The notes: generated by a model not told the origin, from the sequence alone. DNA of 64,000 bases from an uncultured Coriobacteriaceae bacterium (GCA_900539345.1 UQBS01000004.1:24425-88424), one strand, 5' to 3'. Counted from the first letter of the stretch, positions 25,234 through 34,866 are shown. Numbers and translations are program-made.

Positions 25234-26621
25234 GTCGCATCCTTCCTTTGCGCGCCCCATGCGGCACACGCATGCACAAACCTGCGTGCAACGTCAGCAG
25301 ATCCAGGCAGGTAGAGATGGGGAAATCCCGCGTAGAGGCTGGGGGTGTGGTGCCCGGCATGCCAAAAGCGCTCGCTTTCGGGTTTGCGAGCGAGCACGTC
25401 AGCGCCGGTGTCATCGGCCTCCCAGCGATGGAACTCGTGCCCGCGCAGTGCGGTGCCGGCGGGTCCAAGAAGCCCTGCACCCTGTGTCTCAAGCTCGATA
25501 TAGCCAAAGCGCCCATGGGGCTTTCGCTCGGCCCCGCCTGGGCATGCGCCCACGAGCGGCCAGGCTGTGCCATCGTCGTCGGTCAGGCGTTCGAGCAGGT
25601 AGAGGAACCCTCCGCACTCTGCAATCGCAGGCATGCCCTGTGCCAGCGCCGCGCGCACGGCCTCGCGCATGGCGGTATTTGAGGAAAGCTCGCGCGCGTG
25701 CAGCTCGGGGTAGCCTCCGCCCAAAAAGAGCCCGCTTGCTCCATCGGGCAGGTTCTCGTCGTGTAGGGGAGAGAAGAAGGCAAGCTTGGCCCCCAGGTCC
25801 TCCAAAAGCTCGAGCTCCTCGGCGTAGTAGAAGCAAAATGCCTCGTCGCGGGCAACGGCGATAACGGGGGCGGATTCGTGTGCATCCAGGCAGGGCGGAA
25901 GGGGCCATGCGCCACTGGAGCTGAGCTGCGGGGCCGCCTGGGCAAGCGCGAGGATCGCGTCGACGTCGAGGCAGTCCTGCGCCAGCGAGGCCAGGCAGGC
26001 GAGCTTCTCGTCGAGGTCAGGCAGGTCCTGGGCCAAAACGAGGCCGAGATGCCTGCTGGGAAGCGCAATTGTCTCGTCGTGGGGAAGATAGCCCAGCACG
26101 GGCACGCCGCACTCCCGCTCAATGACGGGCGCCACCTTGTCGGCAAGTGCGGCGCTCGCGTGGTCGAGCACGACGCCCGCCACATGACTGGGCGTGCGCA
26201 TGGCGACAAAGCCGAGCACCTGTGCGGCAAGCGAGGCACATGCCCCGCGCGCGTCGAGCACGAGCAGGGCGGGTGTGTCGGTGATGCGGGCAACGTCCCA
26301 GGCACTGGCCTTGGTTGTCGTGCCCACGCCGTCGTAATACCCCATGGCGCCCTCGATGCAGGCGATGTCACAATCGCGCCCGGCGTGGGCGAGAAGGTCG
26401 CGCATGAGGGTCTCGGACTGAAAGAAAGCGTCGAGGTTGAGGCGGCGCACGGCGCCCAGCCGTTCATGGAAGGTGGGGTCCACGTAGTCGGGGCCGCACT
26501 TGCATGCCAGCATGCGCAGGCCACGCTCGCGCAGCGCCCCCATGAGCGCGCAGGTGAGTGTCGTCTTGCCCGCGCCGCTTTTGGGCGCCGTGATGAGGAT
26601 GCGCGGCAGCGGTGTCAACAT
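25215..26621 (-). CDS. cbiA: Cobyrinate a,c-diamide synthase
   Basis: First amidation of cobyrinate, using glutamine and ATP. 468 residues: P-loop TAPKSGAGKTT (11-21), CKCGPDYVDPTFHE, CIEGAMGYYDG, then a glutamine amidotransferase half with FLGGGYPELHA and the nucleophile in AIAECGGFLYL. C-terminal LRGHEFHRWE and YAGFPHLYLPG. The ATG at 26621 (MLTPLPRILIT) begins directly at the P-loop strand and overlaps cbiET by 7 nt; a longer in-frame start would add 14 residues with no similarity. The C-terminus overlaps the cbiB start. Confidence 0.95.
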   Translation of the reverse strand: MLTPLPRILITAPKSGAGKTTLTCALMGALRERGLRMLACKCGPDYVDPTFHERLGAVRRLNLDAFFQSETLMRDLLAHAGRDCDIACIEGAMGYYDGVGTTTKASAWDVARITDTPALLVLDARGACASLAAQVLGFVAMRTPSHVAGVVLDHASAALADKVAPVIERECGVPVLGYLPHDETIALPSRHLGLVLAQDLPDLDEKLACLASLAQDCLDVDAILALAQAAPQLSSSGAWPLPPCLDAHESAPVIAVARDEAFCFYYAEELELLEDLGAKLAFFSPLHDENLPDGASGLFLGGGYPELHARELSSNTAMREAVRAALAQGMPAIAECGGFLYLLERLTDDDGTAWPLVGACPGGAERKPHGRFGYIELETQGAGLLGPAGTALRGHEFHRWEADDTGADVLARKPESERFWHAGHHTPSLYAGFPHLYLPGSADVARRFVHACAAWGAQRKDATCTCTL

Positions 26622-27856
26622 GAGGCGCCCCCGTCCCGCACACCTTGGCCGCTTATGATCCACACGGGGTTCTGGGCGGCCATGAGGTGCAGCCCGCCGA
26701 GCTCGCGCGCCTTCGCCACGCTGAGCTGCACGACCTCGACGTCGGCCATCTTGTGTGCCTGGAATGCCTGAAGCGCCTGGTAGAGCGTCTCGATGGTGAC
26801 GGCGCTTGCCACCATGCGCGTCTCAGGGTTGGCGGCGAGCACCGCGTCTGCGATCTGGGCAAACGAGCCTGCCGAGCCCCCGATGAAGGCATGCGTGGGG
26901 GCGGGCAGGCCGTCAAGTGCCGCAGGCGCCTTCCCCTCGACGGTGAAGACGTTGAGCGCCCCGAGCTTGCGGGCGTTCTCGGCGATGAGGCCGACGCGCT
27001 CGGGCACTTCCTCCACGGCGTAGACGCGCCCGGCGCACGCCGCCAGGCCGCACTCCACGCTTACCGAGCCCGTACCTGCGCCGATGTCCCACACGCAGGC
27101 GTCAGCCGCCAGGCGCAGCTTGCACACGATGGCCTGGCGCACCTCTTCCTTTGTCATGGGAGCGTCGCCGCGCGTGAGGTCGGTGTCGCGCAGGCCCGGT
27201 GCCTGCCAGGCGCGCTCGACAGGGGAGGGATTCTCGATGAGCATGCAGGCGAGGTCCTCGAACGTCTCATGGGCGAGCTCGGCTGCCGTGCCGCTGAGCA
27301 CGCGTTCGCGGGCGCAACAGAGGTTCTCGCCCACGTGCACGGTGAGGTCGCCCATGCCGCGCCTCGTGAGGTCGGCGCACACGTTGTGGGCGCGAATCGC
27401 TCCGCCCGTGAGCGCGAAGGTGAGCCGGTGGCACTGGGCGGCCCCGGCCACATCGCACACCCGTCCGTGAGCCGAGAGCACATGGACGTCCTGCCAGGGC
27501 ATATGGAGACGCGCGCACAGGCATTGCAGAGAGGAGACGCCCGGGTGCTCGCAGAGTTCGATGTTTGGAATGCTTGTCAGAGCGGCGCGCAGGGGGGCGG
27601 CGAGGCTGTAGAGCCCCACGTCGCCCGAGACTGCCACGGCGGCGCGCTCAACGCCTGCCTGAGCTTGGCCGGCAAGCACCTCGGCGATGTCCGAGGGGCT
27701 CACGAGCGCCACCTGGCGGGCGGCCGTCTCTAGGGCAAGCTCCTGCAGGATGCGGGCGGCTCCGATGATGAGCTGCGCCTCTGCGAGTGCTTGCATGCCG
27801 CCAAGGGTCATGCCTTCCCGACCTGCAGGTCCTGCGCCTACGATGTCGACCCTCAT
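26615..27856 (-). CDS. cbiET: Precorrin-6Y C5,15-methyltransferase/decarboxylase, CbiE-CbiT fusion
   Basis: 413 residues. Residues 1-~205 are CbiE, a tetrapyrrole methyltransferase (VDIVGAGPAGREGMTLGG, VAVSGDVGLYSLAA). Residues ~225-413 are CbiT, with the AdoMet motif WDIGAGTGSVSVECG and FIGGSAG. Together they methylate C5 and C15 and remove the acetate side chain. The fused form is equivalent to CobL of the aerobic pathway. It overlaps cbiJ by 4 nt upstream and cbiA by 7 nt downstream. Confidence 0.94.
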   Translation of the reverse strand: MRVDIVGAGPAGREGMTLGGMQALAEAQLIIGAARILQELALETAARQVALVSPSDIAEVLAGQAQAGVERAAVAVSGDVGLYSLAAPLRAALTSIPNIELCEHPGVSSLQCLCARLHMPWQDVHVLSAHGRVCDVAGAAQCHRLTFALTGGAIRAHNVCADLTRRGMGDLTVHVGENLCCARERVLSGTAAELAHETFEDLACMLIENPSPVERAWQAPGLRDTDLTRGDAPMTKEEVRQAIVCKLRLAADACVWDIGAGTGSVSVECGLAACAGRVYAVEEVPERVGLIAENARKLGALNVFTVEGKAPAALDGLPAPTHAFIGGSAGSFAQIADAVLAANPETRMVASAVTIETLYQALQAFQAHKMADVEVVQLSVAKARELGGLHLMAAQNPVWIISGQGVRDGGASC

Positions 27857-28626
27857 CCAAACCTCCTTGCCAGCTGTGCCTTGGCATCCTCAAGCGTGAG
27901 GCCCTCTTCTTTCGTCGGCCGCCCAATGACGACAAGTGTGCACCTTGTCTCTCGTGCTGCCTGTACTTTCTCCCAAAAACCGCCCGTCGTGCCCGAGGCC
28001 TTTGTCACGAGGATGCGCGCGCCGCTGTGTCTGATGAGCGCCACGTTGTCTTCCAGGGAGAACGGTCCCATGGCACCCACGATGCGCTCGGGCGGGATGC
28101 CCGCTTGCCGCGCCGCCTGAACCGATGCCTCGTTGGGAAGGCAGCGTACCCAGATGCGCTCACGAAGGCCGGGTTGCGAGCAGTAGGCGGCGATGTCCTT
28201 CGTGCCCGTGGTGAGCAGGATGTCTCCGGGAAGGCCGGCCAGCAGTTCGGCGGCATGCGCCGGCGACTCCGCCCGAATCCAATCGCCAACGGGCTCCCCC
28301 TCGCGCACAACGCGCAGGTACTCGCATCCCTGCGCCAGGGCTGCCGCGCGGGCATTCGCGGTGACAACGCTTGCGTAGGGGTGCGTGCAGTCAACCGCCA
28401 CATCAAACGCGCCTTGCGCCATGAGGTGTTCCATGCCCACCTCGTCCAGACGCTGTGCCAAGACGCGAGTGTGGGGGAGCGCCCCTAGAAGGTGCGCCCC
28501 GAAGTCGGTCGCGCACGACACGCACGTTTCCACGCCGTCTTGCGTGCTCAGCCATGATGCCAGCTCGCGGCCCTCTGTGGTTCCGGCGAACACGAGGACG
28601 CGGCATGCCCGAGACTCGCCTGCCAT
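27853..28626 (-). CDS. cbiJ: Cobalt-precorrin-6A reductase
   Basis: NAD(P)H-dependent reductase of the corrin ring. 257 residues with VLVFAGTTEGRELA, VDCTHPYASVVTANA (family signature), ILLTTGTKDIAAY, MGPFSLEDNVALI and TKASGTTGGFWEKV. It starts immediately after the cbiH stop (no spacer) and overlaps the cbiET start by 4 nt. Confidence 0.94.
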   Translation of the reverse strand: MAGESRACRVLVFAGTTEGRELASWLSTQDGVETCVSCATDFGAHLLGALPHTRVLAQRLDEVGMEHLMAQGAFDVAVDCTHPYASVVTANARAAALAQGCEYLRVVREGEPVGDWIRAESPAHAAELLAGLPGDILLTTGTKDIAAYCSQPGLRERIWVRCLPNEASVQAARQAGIPPERIVGAMGPFSLEDNVALIRHSGARILVTKASGTTGGFWEKVQAARETRCTLVVIGRPTKEEGLTLEDAKAQLARRFG

Positions 28627-29370
28627 CTACTGCCTCACCTGATAGCCGCGCGGCGTCACCATGTGACCTGCGATTTCGCGTGTCGTGGCGTTGCCCACGT
28701 AGACGACGCTCGTCATGTCGGCCGGGGCGTCCGCGAGCTCGCCCAAGGTGAGCACGCGCGCGCCTTCGCCGGGTCTGCCCACGTTATGTGCGATGCCGCA
28801 CACGCAGCTCGCCGGCAGCTCCTCAAGCAGAATCTGCGTCGCGTGTGCCAGGTGGTCGGGCCTGCCGTGGGAGCAGGGGTTGTAGAGGCAGATGACAAAG
28901 CCGGCACGCGCTGCCGCACGCAGCCTCGCCTCGATGGCATCCCAGGGTGTGAGCAGGTCGGAAAGCGACACGAGGCAGAAGTCGTGCATAAGAGGCGCGC
29001 CCAAAAGCGCCGCTCCTCCCGTGGCGGCGGTGACGCCGGCGACGACCTCCACTTCGACTGCGTCTGTCAGGCCCATGTCCTGGGCGAGTTCGAGCACGAG
29101 ACCCGCCATGCCGTAGACGCCCGGGTCGCCCGAGCACACAAGGGCCACGGTCGCCCCGCTTGCCGCACGCTCCAAGGCTGCTCGGCAGCGCTGAACCTCG
29201 CCGCGCATGCCGCTTATGAGCAGCTCTTTTTCGGGAAAGGCATTGCGCACAAGGTCGACGTAGGTCGTGTATCCGGCGATGACCTGGCTTTCTTCGAGCG
29301 CCGCGCGGGCGCGCTGGGTGAGGTCGGCTCCCGCACCGGGTCCCAGGCCCACCACGTAGAGCTTAGACAT
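28627..29370 (-). CDS. cbiH: Cobalt-precorrin-3B C17-methyltransferase
   Basis: SAM-dependent ring-contraction methyltransferase. 247 residues: LYVVGLGPGAGADLT, the CbiH-specific VIAGYTTYVDLV, ALVCSGDPGVYGMA, ICLYNPCSHGRPDHL and TSVVYVGNAT. The GYTTYVDLV segment separates it from CbiL and CbiF. Its start overlaps the cbiG end by 8 nt. Confidence 0.95.
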   Translation of the reverse strand: MSKLYVVGLGPGAGADLTQRARAALEESQVIAGYTTYVDLVRNAFPEKELLISGMRGEVQRCRAALERAASGATVALVCSGDPGVYGMAGLVLELAQDMGLTDAVEVEVVAGVTAATGGAALLGAPLMHDFCLVSLSDLLTPWDAIEARLRAAARAGFVICLYNPCSHGRPDHLAHATQILLEELPASCVCGIAHNVGRPGEGARVLTLGELADAPADMTSVVYVGNATTREIAGHMVTPRGYQVRQ

Positions 29371-30520
29371 GGTCGCTTCCTTCCTTCATATCAAAGCTGA
29401 GCACCTCGGGCACAAGGCCCACGGCCACGGTCGTTCCCTGATGGGCCTGCTTGCTGAGGACGCGTACGGCCCCGCAGCAGGCAAGGGCCCGCTCGCACAC
29501 GTTGTCCACGCCCACGTGGGTCCGCACGAACTCCGAAGATGCGAAGTTGCCGTCTTGCGCGGCGAGCGTCTGGGCGCTAAAGGTGCGTAAGCGCCAACCG
29601 TGCTTTGCGGCAAGCTCGACCACGGCGGGCTCTGCGGCCTTGAGGTCGATGGTGGCCAGGGTGGACACGGCTTCCGATGCCAGGCCGAGGCTGGCCAGCG
29701 CCGTCTCGACGCTGTCTTGCAGGGTTGCCGGCTCGCAACCGCGCCTGCACCCGACGCCCACCACTGCGTTGCGTGTGACGAGATGGAGCGTGTCGGGGTC
29801 GCTCTTGCCGGGCAGCTCGGGTCCGATATGGACGTGTGCGTGAAGAACATGGGACGCGTCCGTTGAGTCGGGGGCGGCTCCTGCGGGGCAGGGCTTGCGG
29901 ATGTCGCCAGCGTCGTTCGTGTCGCTTGCGCTGTCCGTGTCGCCTGCACACTCCTCGCGCACGAACCCCGCGGGAAGCTCGCCTGTCAGGGACACCTGCC
30001 GTCCCACGCGCACCCCAACGTGCCCACCCTCGAGCAGTGCGCCTGAAACATGCTTGATGAGCTGGGGATTTGCGATGACGAGATTTTGCCGTGCCGCCCA
30101 CTCGTCGATGGCGAAGGCGCCGCGCACGTCGGTGGCCGTGGTGACGACAGGCGTGGCCCCCACGATGCGCGCGATGCGGCGCGCAAGGTCGTTTGCGCCG
30201 CCCACATGGCCGCTGAGCAGCGATATCGCCCATCTGCCCGCCTCGTCCACGCACACGACGGCCGGGTCGTGCATCTTGCTCGCCACATACGGGGCTATGG
30301 CGCGCACCGCGATGCCGCAGGCTCCCACGAAGACGATGCCGTCGCAGCCGTGCGCAAAAGCCTCGCCTGCCCATGCCCCGACACTGTCGAAGCCGGGCAG
30401 GCCCACCTCTTCGGCGATGCGGCACGGAGCCCAGGCGCGTGCGTCTTCCAGCTCGTTGGCTATCTTTTGGGCCAGGACGCAGCCGTTTGTCGTGAACCCT
30501 GCGATGGCAATCTGGCTCAT
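29363..30520 (-). CDS. cbiG: Cobalt-precorrin-5A hydrolase
   Basis: Opens the lactone and releases acetaldehyde from precorrin-5A. 385 residues. N-terminal domain with FVGACGIAVRAIAPYVASKMHDPAVVCVDE and SLLSGHVGGANDLARRIA; C-terminal domain with VGVGCRRGCEPATLQDSV. A hydrophilic, Asp/Ala-rich linker of about 45 residues (starting CAGDTDSASDTNDAGD) separates the domains and is longer than usual. It overlaps cbiF by 4 nt and cbiH by 8 nt. Confidence 0.94.
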   Translation of the reverse strand: MSQIAIAGFTTNGCVLAQKIANELEDARAWAPCRIAEEVGLPGFDSVGAWAGEAFAHGCDGIVFVGACGIAVRAIAPYVASKMHDPAVVCVDEAGRWAISLLSGHVGGANDLARRIARIVGATPVVTTATDVRGAFAIDEWAARQNLVIANPQLIKHVSGALLEGGHVGVRVGRQVSLTGELPAGFVREECAGDTDSASDTNDAGDIRKPCPAGAAPDSTDASHVLHAHVHIGPELPGKSDPDTLHLVTRNAVVGVGCRRGCEPATLQDSVETALASLGLASEAVSTLATIDLKAAEPAVVELAAKHGWRLRTFSAQTLAAQDGNFASSEFVRTHVGVDNVCERALACCGAVRVLSKQAHQGTTVAVGLVPEVLSFDMKEGSDHV

Positions 30521-31380
30521 GCGCGTGCCTCGTCGTGCAGGTTGGACGTGTCTCGGGCACCAGCCTGTGCCGCCGGGCCTGCATCCGCGTCGCCTGCCAG
30601 CGTTTCGTCTCCGCCTGTTCCCACGCGGTAACCGTGCGTGAAGCTCGGGTCGTAGAGCAGCGACCGCTCGGCGCGTGCGGCTGCAAGGCTGCCGGCAAGG
30701 GCGTCTCCCACAAGCACGATTGCCTGTCTGCTGAGTCCTGCCTCGCGGGCCGCTTCGGGCAAGCTTGCCACGTCGCAGCGCACGATCTTCTGGTCCGGCC
30801 AGCTTGCACGATACACAAGGGCCGCCGGGGTCTGGGGCGACAGGCCTCCCGCAAGCAGCTCCTCACGGGCGCGTTCAAGAAGGCCGCAGGAGAGAAAGAG
30901 CGCGATGGTGCAGCCGTGGGCGGCAAATGTGCGCAGCTCCTCACCGCTCGGCACTGGCGTGCGCCCCTCCACGCGTGTGAGCACGAGCGACTGGGAAACG
31001 CTGGGCAGGGTGAACTCGCAGTTGAGGGCCGCCGCCGCGGCAAACACGCTCGACACGCCGGGTATCACCCGATAGGTCACGCCTGCCTCGTCGAGCAGGT
31101 CCATCTGCTCGCGGATGGCGCCGTACATAGCCGGGTCACCCGTGTGCAGTCGCACGGTGCGCTTGCCTGCGCGGTCGCTTGCCACGAGCACGTCGACGAC
31201 TTCTTCAAGCGTCATATGCGCCGAGTCGTGTACTTCCACCTCAGGACGGCAATACGAGAGCATCTTGGGGTCTACCAGCGAGCCTGCGTACACCACGACG
31301 TCTGCCTGCTGCAGGGCATGCATGCCGCGCACGGTTATGAGGTCAATGGCGCCCGGGCCCGCTCCCACGAAGTCGATCAT
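30517..31380 (-). CDS. cbiF: Cobalt-precorrin-4 C11-methyltransferase
   Basis: 287 residues. FVGAGPGAIDLITVRG, VVYAGSLVD, LHTGDPAMYGAIREQMD, RVIPGVSSVFAAAAALNCEFTLP and LFLSCGLLE are characteristic of C11-methyltransferases. The ATG at 31380 is used; the frame runs further upstream inside cbiD without similarity. It overlaps cbiD (ATGA) and cbiG (ATGA). The C-terminal ~40 residues are a non-conserved Ala/Asp tail. Confidence 0.94.
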   Translation of the reverse strand: MIDFVGAGPGAIDLITVRGMHALQQADVVVYAGSLVDPKMLSYCRPEVEVHDSAHMTLEEVVDVLVASDRAGKRTVRLHTGDPAMYGAIREQMDLLDEAGVTYRVIPGVSSVFAAAAALNCEFTLPSVSQSLVLTRVEGRTPVPSGEELRTFAAHGCTIALFLSCGLLERAREELLAGGLSPQTPAALVYRASWPDQKIVRCDVASLPEAAREAGLSRQAIVLVGDALAGSLAAARAERSLLYDPSFTHGYRVGTGGDETLAGDADAGPAAQAGARDTSNLHDEARA

Positions 31381-32591
31381 ATCCGGTCTTCCTTCCTTGC
31401 CGCCGTTCCGTGCACGCGGTGCCTGTCCAAGAGTTCCCGTGCTCCACTCGATCGTCCCAGCTCGCCCCATGCCTTCGAGAACACCACGACCTCGCAGCGC
31501 ACGGGGTCTCCTCGCCGGCTCACGTGCCGCGCAATTGCTTGCGTAAGGCTTTGCAACGTCGCGGCAAGCAGGCGCTCCCGCTCATCTGAGATGGCCGCCT
31601 CGCCCGGATCGTGCCCCGCGAGCACCTCAAGCGCTTCGTCGGTCGTGGCGCACTCCATAAGGCGGGCGATGTCGTCGCGCCCCGCACCTGCCAGGGCTGC
31701 ATGTGCCGCGAACGCCTCGGCGCGCCCGTCGGCCACGCGCGAGTGGGTGTTCATGGCGCCTGTCGCGACCTTGGCAAGCTTGCCCATATGCCCCACGAGC
31801 ACAAGCGTCTCAAAGCCGAGCACACCAGCGTAATCAAGCGCCTCGCCAAGGAAGTTCGAGCAGCTCACGATATGTGTGGGGTTGATGCCTTCCCTGTCTT
31901 GCGCCCAGTCTTGGCCGTAGTTTCCCGGCACGAGCACAAGGTCGCGCAAGCCCTGTACCCGTCTCATGCGCATCTCCAGGCGAATGGACTCGACGAGGGC
32001 CTCTTCGCTCATGGGCCGCACGATGCCCGACGTTCCCAGAATCGAAATCCCACCTTCAATGCCCAAGCGCGGGTTGAAGGTCTTGCGCGCGATTTCTTCT
32101 CCGCCGGGCACCGACACCTCCACTGCAAAGCCGCCCTGCCAGCCATGCTCGCGGGCAACCCGCTCAAGCTCGGAGGCGATCATGACGCGCGGCACCGAGT
32201 TGATGGCAGCGGCGCCCACAGGCTGGTCGAGGCCGGCGCGTGTCACGCGGCCCACGCCGGCACCGCCCTCAATCGTTGTGCCCGGCGTGTCCATAAGGTT
32301 CACGCGTACCACGACCAGTGCGCCGTCGGTGGCGTCCGCGTCGTCGCCTGCGTCCTTGCGCACCCCGCAGCTTGCCCAGGGGGCGCCCTGTGCATCGGTG
32401 CCCCGATGCGTCTCTTCTGGTTCCACTACTACGGCAACGCCCGCCGGGGTGTCGATACGCAGGGAGTGCGGAAAGCCTCCAGCTAGAAGCGCCTGCCCGC
32501 AGGCCTGGGCCGCCGCAGCCGCGCAGGTTCCTGTGGTGTAGCCGCAGCGCAGGCGCTTCTTGCCCACCTCTACGTAGTGCTCGAGCGTCAT
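31377..32591 (-). CDS. cbiD: Cobalt-precorrin-5B C1-methyltransferase
   Basis: 404 residues. The signature LRCGYTTGTCAAAAAQA is at ~16-32, followed by TPGTTIEGGAGVGRVTRAGL, NPRLGIEGGISILGTSGIVRPMSEEAL, LVPGNYGQD and CSNFLGEALDYA. CbiD methylates C1 in the anaerobic pathway. The ATG at 32591 overlaps the ABC ATPase stop as ATGA. Upstream in-frame starts lie inside the ATPase gene. Confidence 0.95.
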   Translation of the reverse strand: MTLEHYVEVGKKRLRCGYTTGTCAAAAAQACGQALLAGGFPHSLRIDTPAGVAVVVEPEETHRGTDAQGAPWASCGVRKDAGDDADATDGALVVVRVNLMDTPGTTIEGGAGVGRVTRAGLDQPVGAAAINSVPRVMIASELERVAREHGWQGGFAVEVSVPGGEEIARKTFNPRLGIEGGISILGTSGIVRPMSEEALVESIRLEMRMRRVQGLRDLVLVPGNYGQDWAQDREGINPTHIVSCSNFLGEALDYAGVLGFETLVLVGHMGKLAKVATGAMNTHSRVADGRAEAFAAHAALAGAGRDDIARLMECATTDEALEVLAGHDPGEAAISDERERLLAATLQSLTQAIARHVSRRGDPVRCEVVVFSKAWGELGRSSGARELLDRHRVHGTAARKEDRI

Positions 32592-33811
32592 GGCTTCACC
32601 ACCTCTGCCCGCGCCGCCGTGGTATCGCAGCAGATACATACCTCTCTGCCTGCATCTTCGCGCGCTTTTTGATTGCGCAACGCTTCCAAATACTGCCTCG
32701 CGCTCCCATAGACGGGAAGCCCCGTCGCTCGTGCGCACGTGAGCATCTCGCGCCGGCAGGCCTCCAGGGGACCCGCGTCCATCGAGCCCAGGCAGTCCAC
32801 GAGAGCCTCGCAGCCGGCAAGCGCCCCACGGGCCCGCGCCATCGTCTTGTCATCAGGCACCGTGAAGGCCGGCGTGCTCACCACGTGGGCCGTAAGCCTA
32901 TGCGCAAGCACGCAGTCCATGTCGTTCTCGGGCAGCACGCCTGCGCAGAAGCCCACGCCCTCGCGTCGCAGGGCCCGCATCGAAGCTGCGGCTGTGCCGG
33001 CACCTCCGAGCACGAACACCCGCGTCGCGCTTTCGAGCGGCGCGTCCTCCACGCACCCCAGCGTCGCGCTCCAAGCCGCGCGCCCCAAGTCGAACACATG
33101 GGCCACGGTGGGCGCGTCGAGCACGTCCTCGGGGGTGCCTTGCGCATATATGCCGCCCTCGCACACGCAGGCCACCCGGTCGGCAACCTTCTGGGCCAAG
33201 GCGAGCTCGTGCAGCGACAGCAGGCAGGTCCACCCGCGCGTGCGCGCAAGGTCACGTACGATGGCAAGCAGCTCCAACTGATGGCGAATGTCGAGGTAGG
33301 AGGTGGGTTCGTCGAGCGCCATCACCGGCGCGTCCTGGGCGATGGCGCGGGCGAGCAGCACGCGCTGGCGCTGGCCGTCGCTTATCTGCATGAAATCGCA
33401 GTCGCGCAGCTCCCAGGCGCCCACGGCCTGCATGGCGCTCTTCACGGCCTCGCGGTCTGCGTCGCGCAGCGTGCCCAGGGCGTTCGTGTAGGGGATGCGG
33501 CCCGTCTCCACCACGTCCAAGCAGCTCAGCATCTCGCAGGCCATGCGCCCCGTGAGCATCACCGAGAGGTTGCGCGCCAGCTCGTCTGCCTTGAAGGAGC
33601 TCGCGTCGCGCCCGTCGAGCAGCACGCTGCCGCCCAGGGGCGCAATCTGGCTTGCGATCGTCTTGAGCAGGGTTGACTTGCCCGATCCGTTGGGTCCCAC
33701 AAGACACAGCATCTCGCCGGGCACAAGGTCGAGCGTGACGTTGCCCACCACACAGCGCCGCCCGTATCCCACATTGAGGCCGCGTGTCTGCAATGCCATC
33801 TGCCTGGTCAT
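32588..33811 (-). CDS. BtuD/FecE-type ABC transporter ATP-binding protein with extra C-terminal domain
   Basis: 407 residues. Residues 1-~250 are a siderophore/B12-type ATPase: Walker A GPNGSGKST (39-47), signature ISDGQRQR (143-150, a variant of LSGGQ), Walker B VMALDEPTS (163-171) and the switch His in SLHELALA. Residues ~265-400 form an added domain, VFVLGGAGTAAASMRAL then FCAGVLPENDMDC, that looks like a Rossmann-type regulatory or nucleotide-binding fold and is absent from BtuD. It starts directly after the permease stop. Its place in a riboswitch-headed cbi operon suggests cobalamin, corrinoid or cobalt-chelate uptake; the substrate is inferred. Confidence 0.88.
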   Translation of the reverse strand: MTRQMALQTRGLNVGYGRRCVVGNVTLDLVPGEMLCLVGPNGSGKSTLLKTIASQIAPLGGSVLLDGRDASSFKADELARNLSVMLTGRMACEMLSCLDVVETGRIPYTNALGTLRDADREAVKSAMQAVGAWELRDCDFMQISDGQRQRVLLARAIAQDAPVMALDEPTSYLDIRHQLELLAIVRDLARTRGWTCLLSLHELALAQKVADRVACVCEGGIYAQGTPEDVLDAPTVAHVFDLGRAAWSATLGCVEDAPLESATRVFVLGGAGTAAASMRALRREGVGFCAGVLPENDMDCVLAHRLTAHVVSTPAFTVPDDKTMARARGALAGCEALVDCLGSMDAGPLEACRREMLTCARATGLPVYGSARQYLEALRNQKAREDAGREVCICCDTTAARAEVVKP

Positions 33812-34849
33812 TTAACGTCCTTCCCGGGTGCGGCGCATCATGAGCGCGATGACCACGGGTGCGCCGAACACGGCCGTGACGGTGCCCAGGTTGAGCTCGG
33901 TGGGGGAGAAGAGCGTGCGCGCCACCAGGTCGCACAGAAGGCAGAAGGCGGCTCCCATCACCAGGCACGCCGGCACCGCGCGCACGGGCTTCGAGGAGGC
34001 GAGCGCCGTGCGTGCCAGGTAGGGCACCGCGATGCCCACGAATCCCACGGGGCCGGCATACGCGGTGACGCAGGCGGCCAAAAGGCTTGCCGCGGCGATG
34101 AGCGAAGCGCGGAAGAGCCGCACGTTGACGCCGACGCTCTTGGCGTAGCCCTCGCCGAGCTGGAAGGCGGCCATGGGCTTTGCCAGCGCCATCGAGGCCG
34201 CGAAGCCCATGGCGCACACGGCCGCCTCAACGCCCACCTGGCTCCAGGTTGCCCCCGAGAAGCTTCCCAGGGCCCAGTTGTGCAGGTTCACGATGTTCTG
34301 GTCGCTTGCAAAGGTCACGAGAAAGTCGGTTATCGCGTTGAAGACGTAGCCTGCCATCACACCGGCCACAATGAGCATGCTCATGGAACGGATCTTGGTC
34401 GACAAGCCGAGTACCAGGGCAGTTGCCGCCAATGAGCCCACGAACGCAGCGCCCACCACCTGCCAGGACGCAAGCGCGCCGCCTGCGCCGATGACGAAGA
34501 TCGTCACGGCGGCCAGAGCGCACTTGGCGCCTGCCGAGATGCCCAGGATGTAGGGGCTTGCGATGGGGTTGTTGAAGAAGGTCTGCAGCAAGAAGCCCGA
34601 GCACGCAAGCGCCCCGCCGAGAATGGCCGCGCTCACGGCGCGCGGCAGGCGTATCTGCCAGATGACGCTTGCCTCAAGGCCGCTTGCCCCCGGGCCTGCC
34701 GCGAGGGCTCCCAGCAGCTCGGCGGGGCTCATGCCCACTGACCCGATGCACAGGTTTACGCACAGAAGCGCCGCCAGCACCAGGCTTGCCAGCACCATCG
34801 TCACGACGAATCGTCGCTTGCTGTCCCGCCAGCTGTCCGTGTGCCTCAT
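33812..34849 (-). CDS. BtuC/FecCD-family ABC transporter permease
   Basis: 345 residues with about ten hydrophobic helices. FecCD family motifs: LRLPRA-like IRLPRAVSAAILGGALACSGFLLQTFFNNPIASPYILG split over the first third, then GSFSGATWSQV, LGEGYAKSVGVNV, and AGPVGFVGIAVPYLART. It forms the membrane channel with the adjacent ATPase and binding protein. ATG at 34849 has GAAAGG 7 nt upstream; an alternative ATG at 34870 overlaps the binding-protein stop (ATGA) but lacks a ribosome site. Confidence 0.9.
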   Translation of the reverse strand: MRHTDSWRDSKRRFVVTMVLASLVLAALLCVNLCIGSVGMSPAELLGALAAGPGASGLEASVIWQIRLPRAVSAAILGGALACSGFLLQTFFNNPIASPYILGISAGAKCALAAVTIFVIGAGGALASWQVVGAAFVGSLAATALVLGLSTKIRSMSMLIVAGVMAGYVFNAITDFLVTFASDQNIVNLHNWALGSFSGATWSQVGVEAAVCAMGFAASMALAKPMAAFQLGEGYAKSVGVNVRLFRASLIAAASLLAACVTAYAGPVGFVGIAVPYLARTALASSKPVRAVPACLVMGAAFCLLCDLVARTLFSPTELNLGTVTAVFGAPVVIALMMRRTREGR

Positions 34850-34866
34850 CGAGTGCCTTTCGTGTG

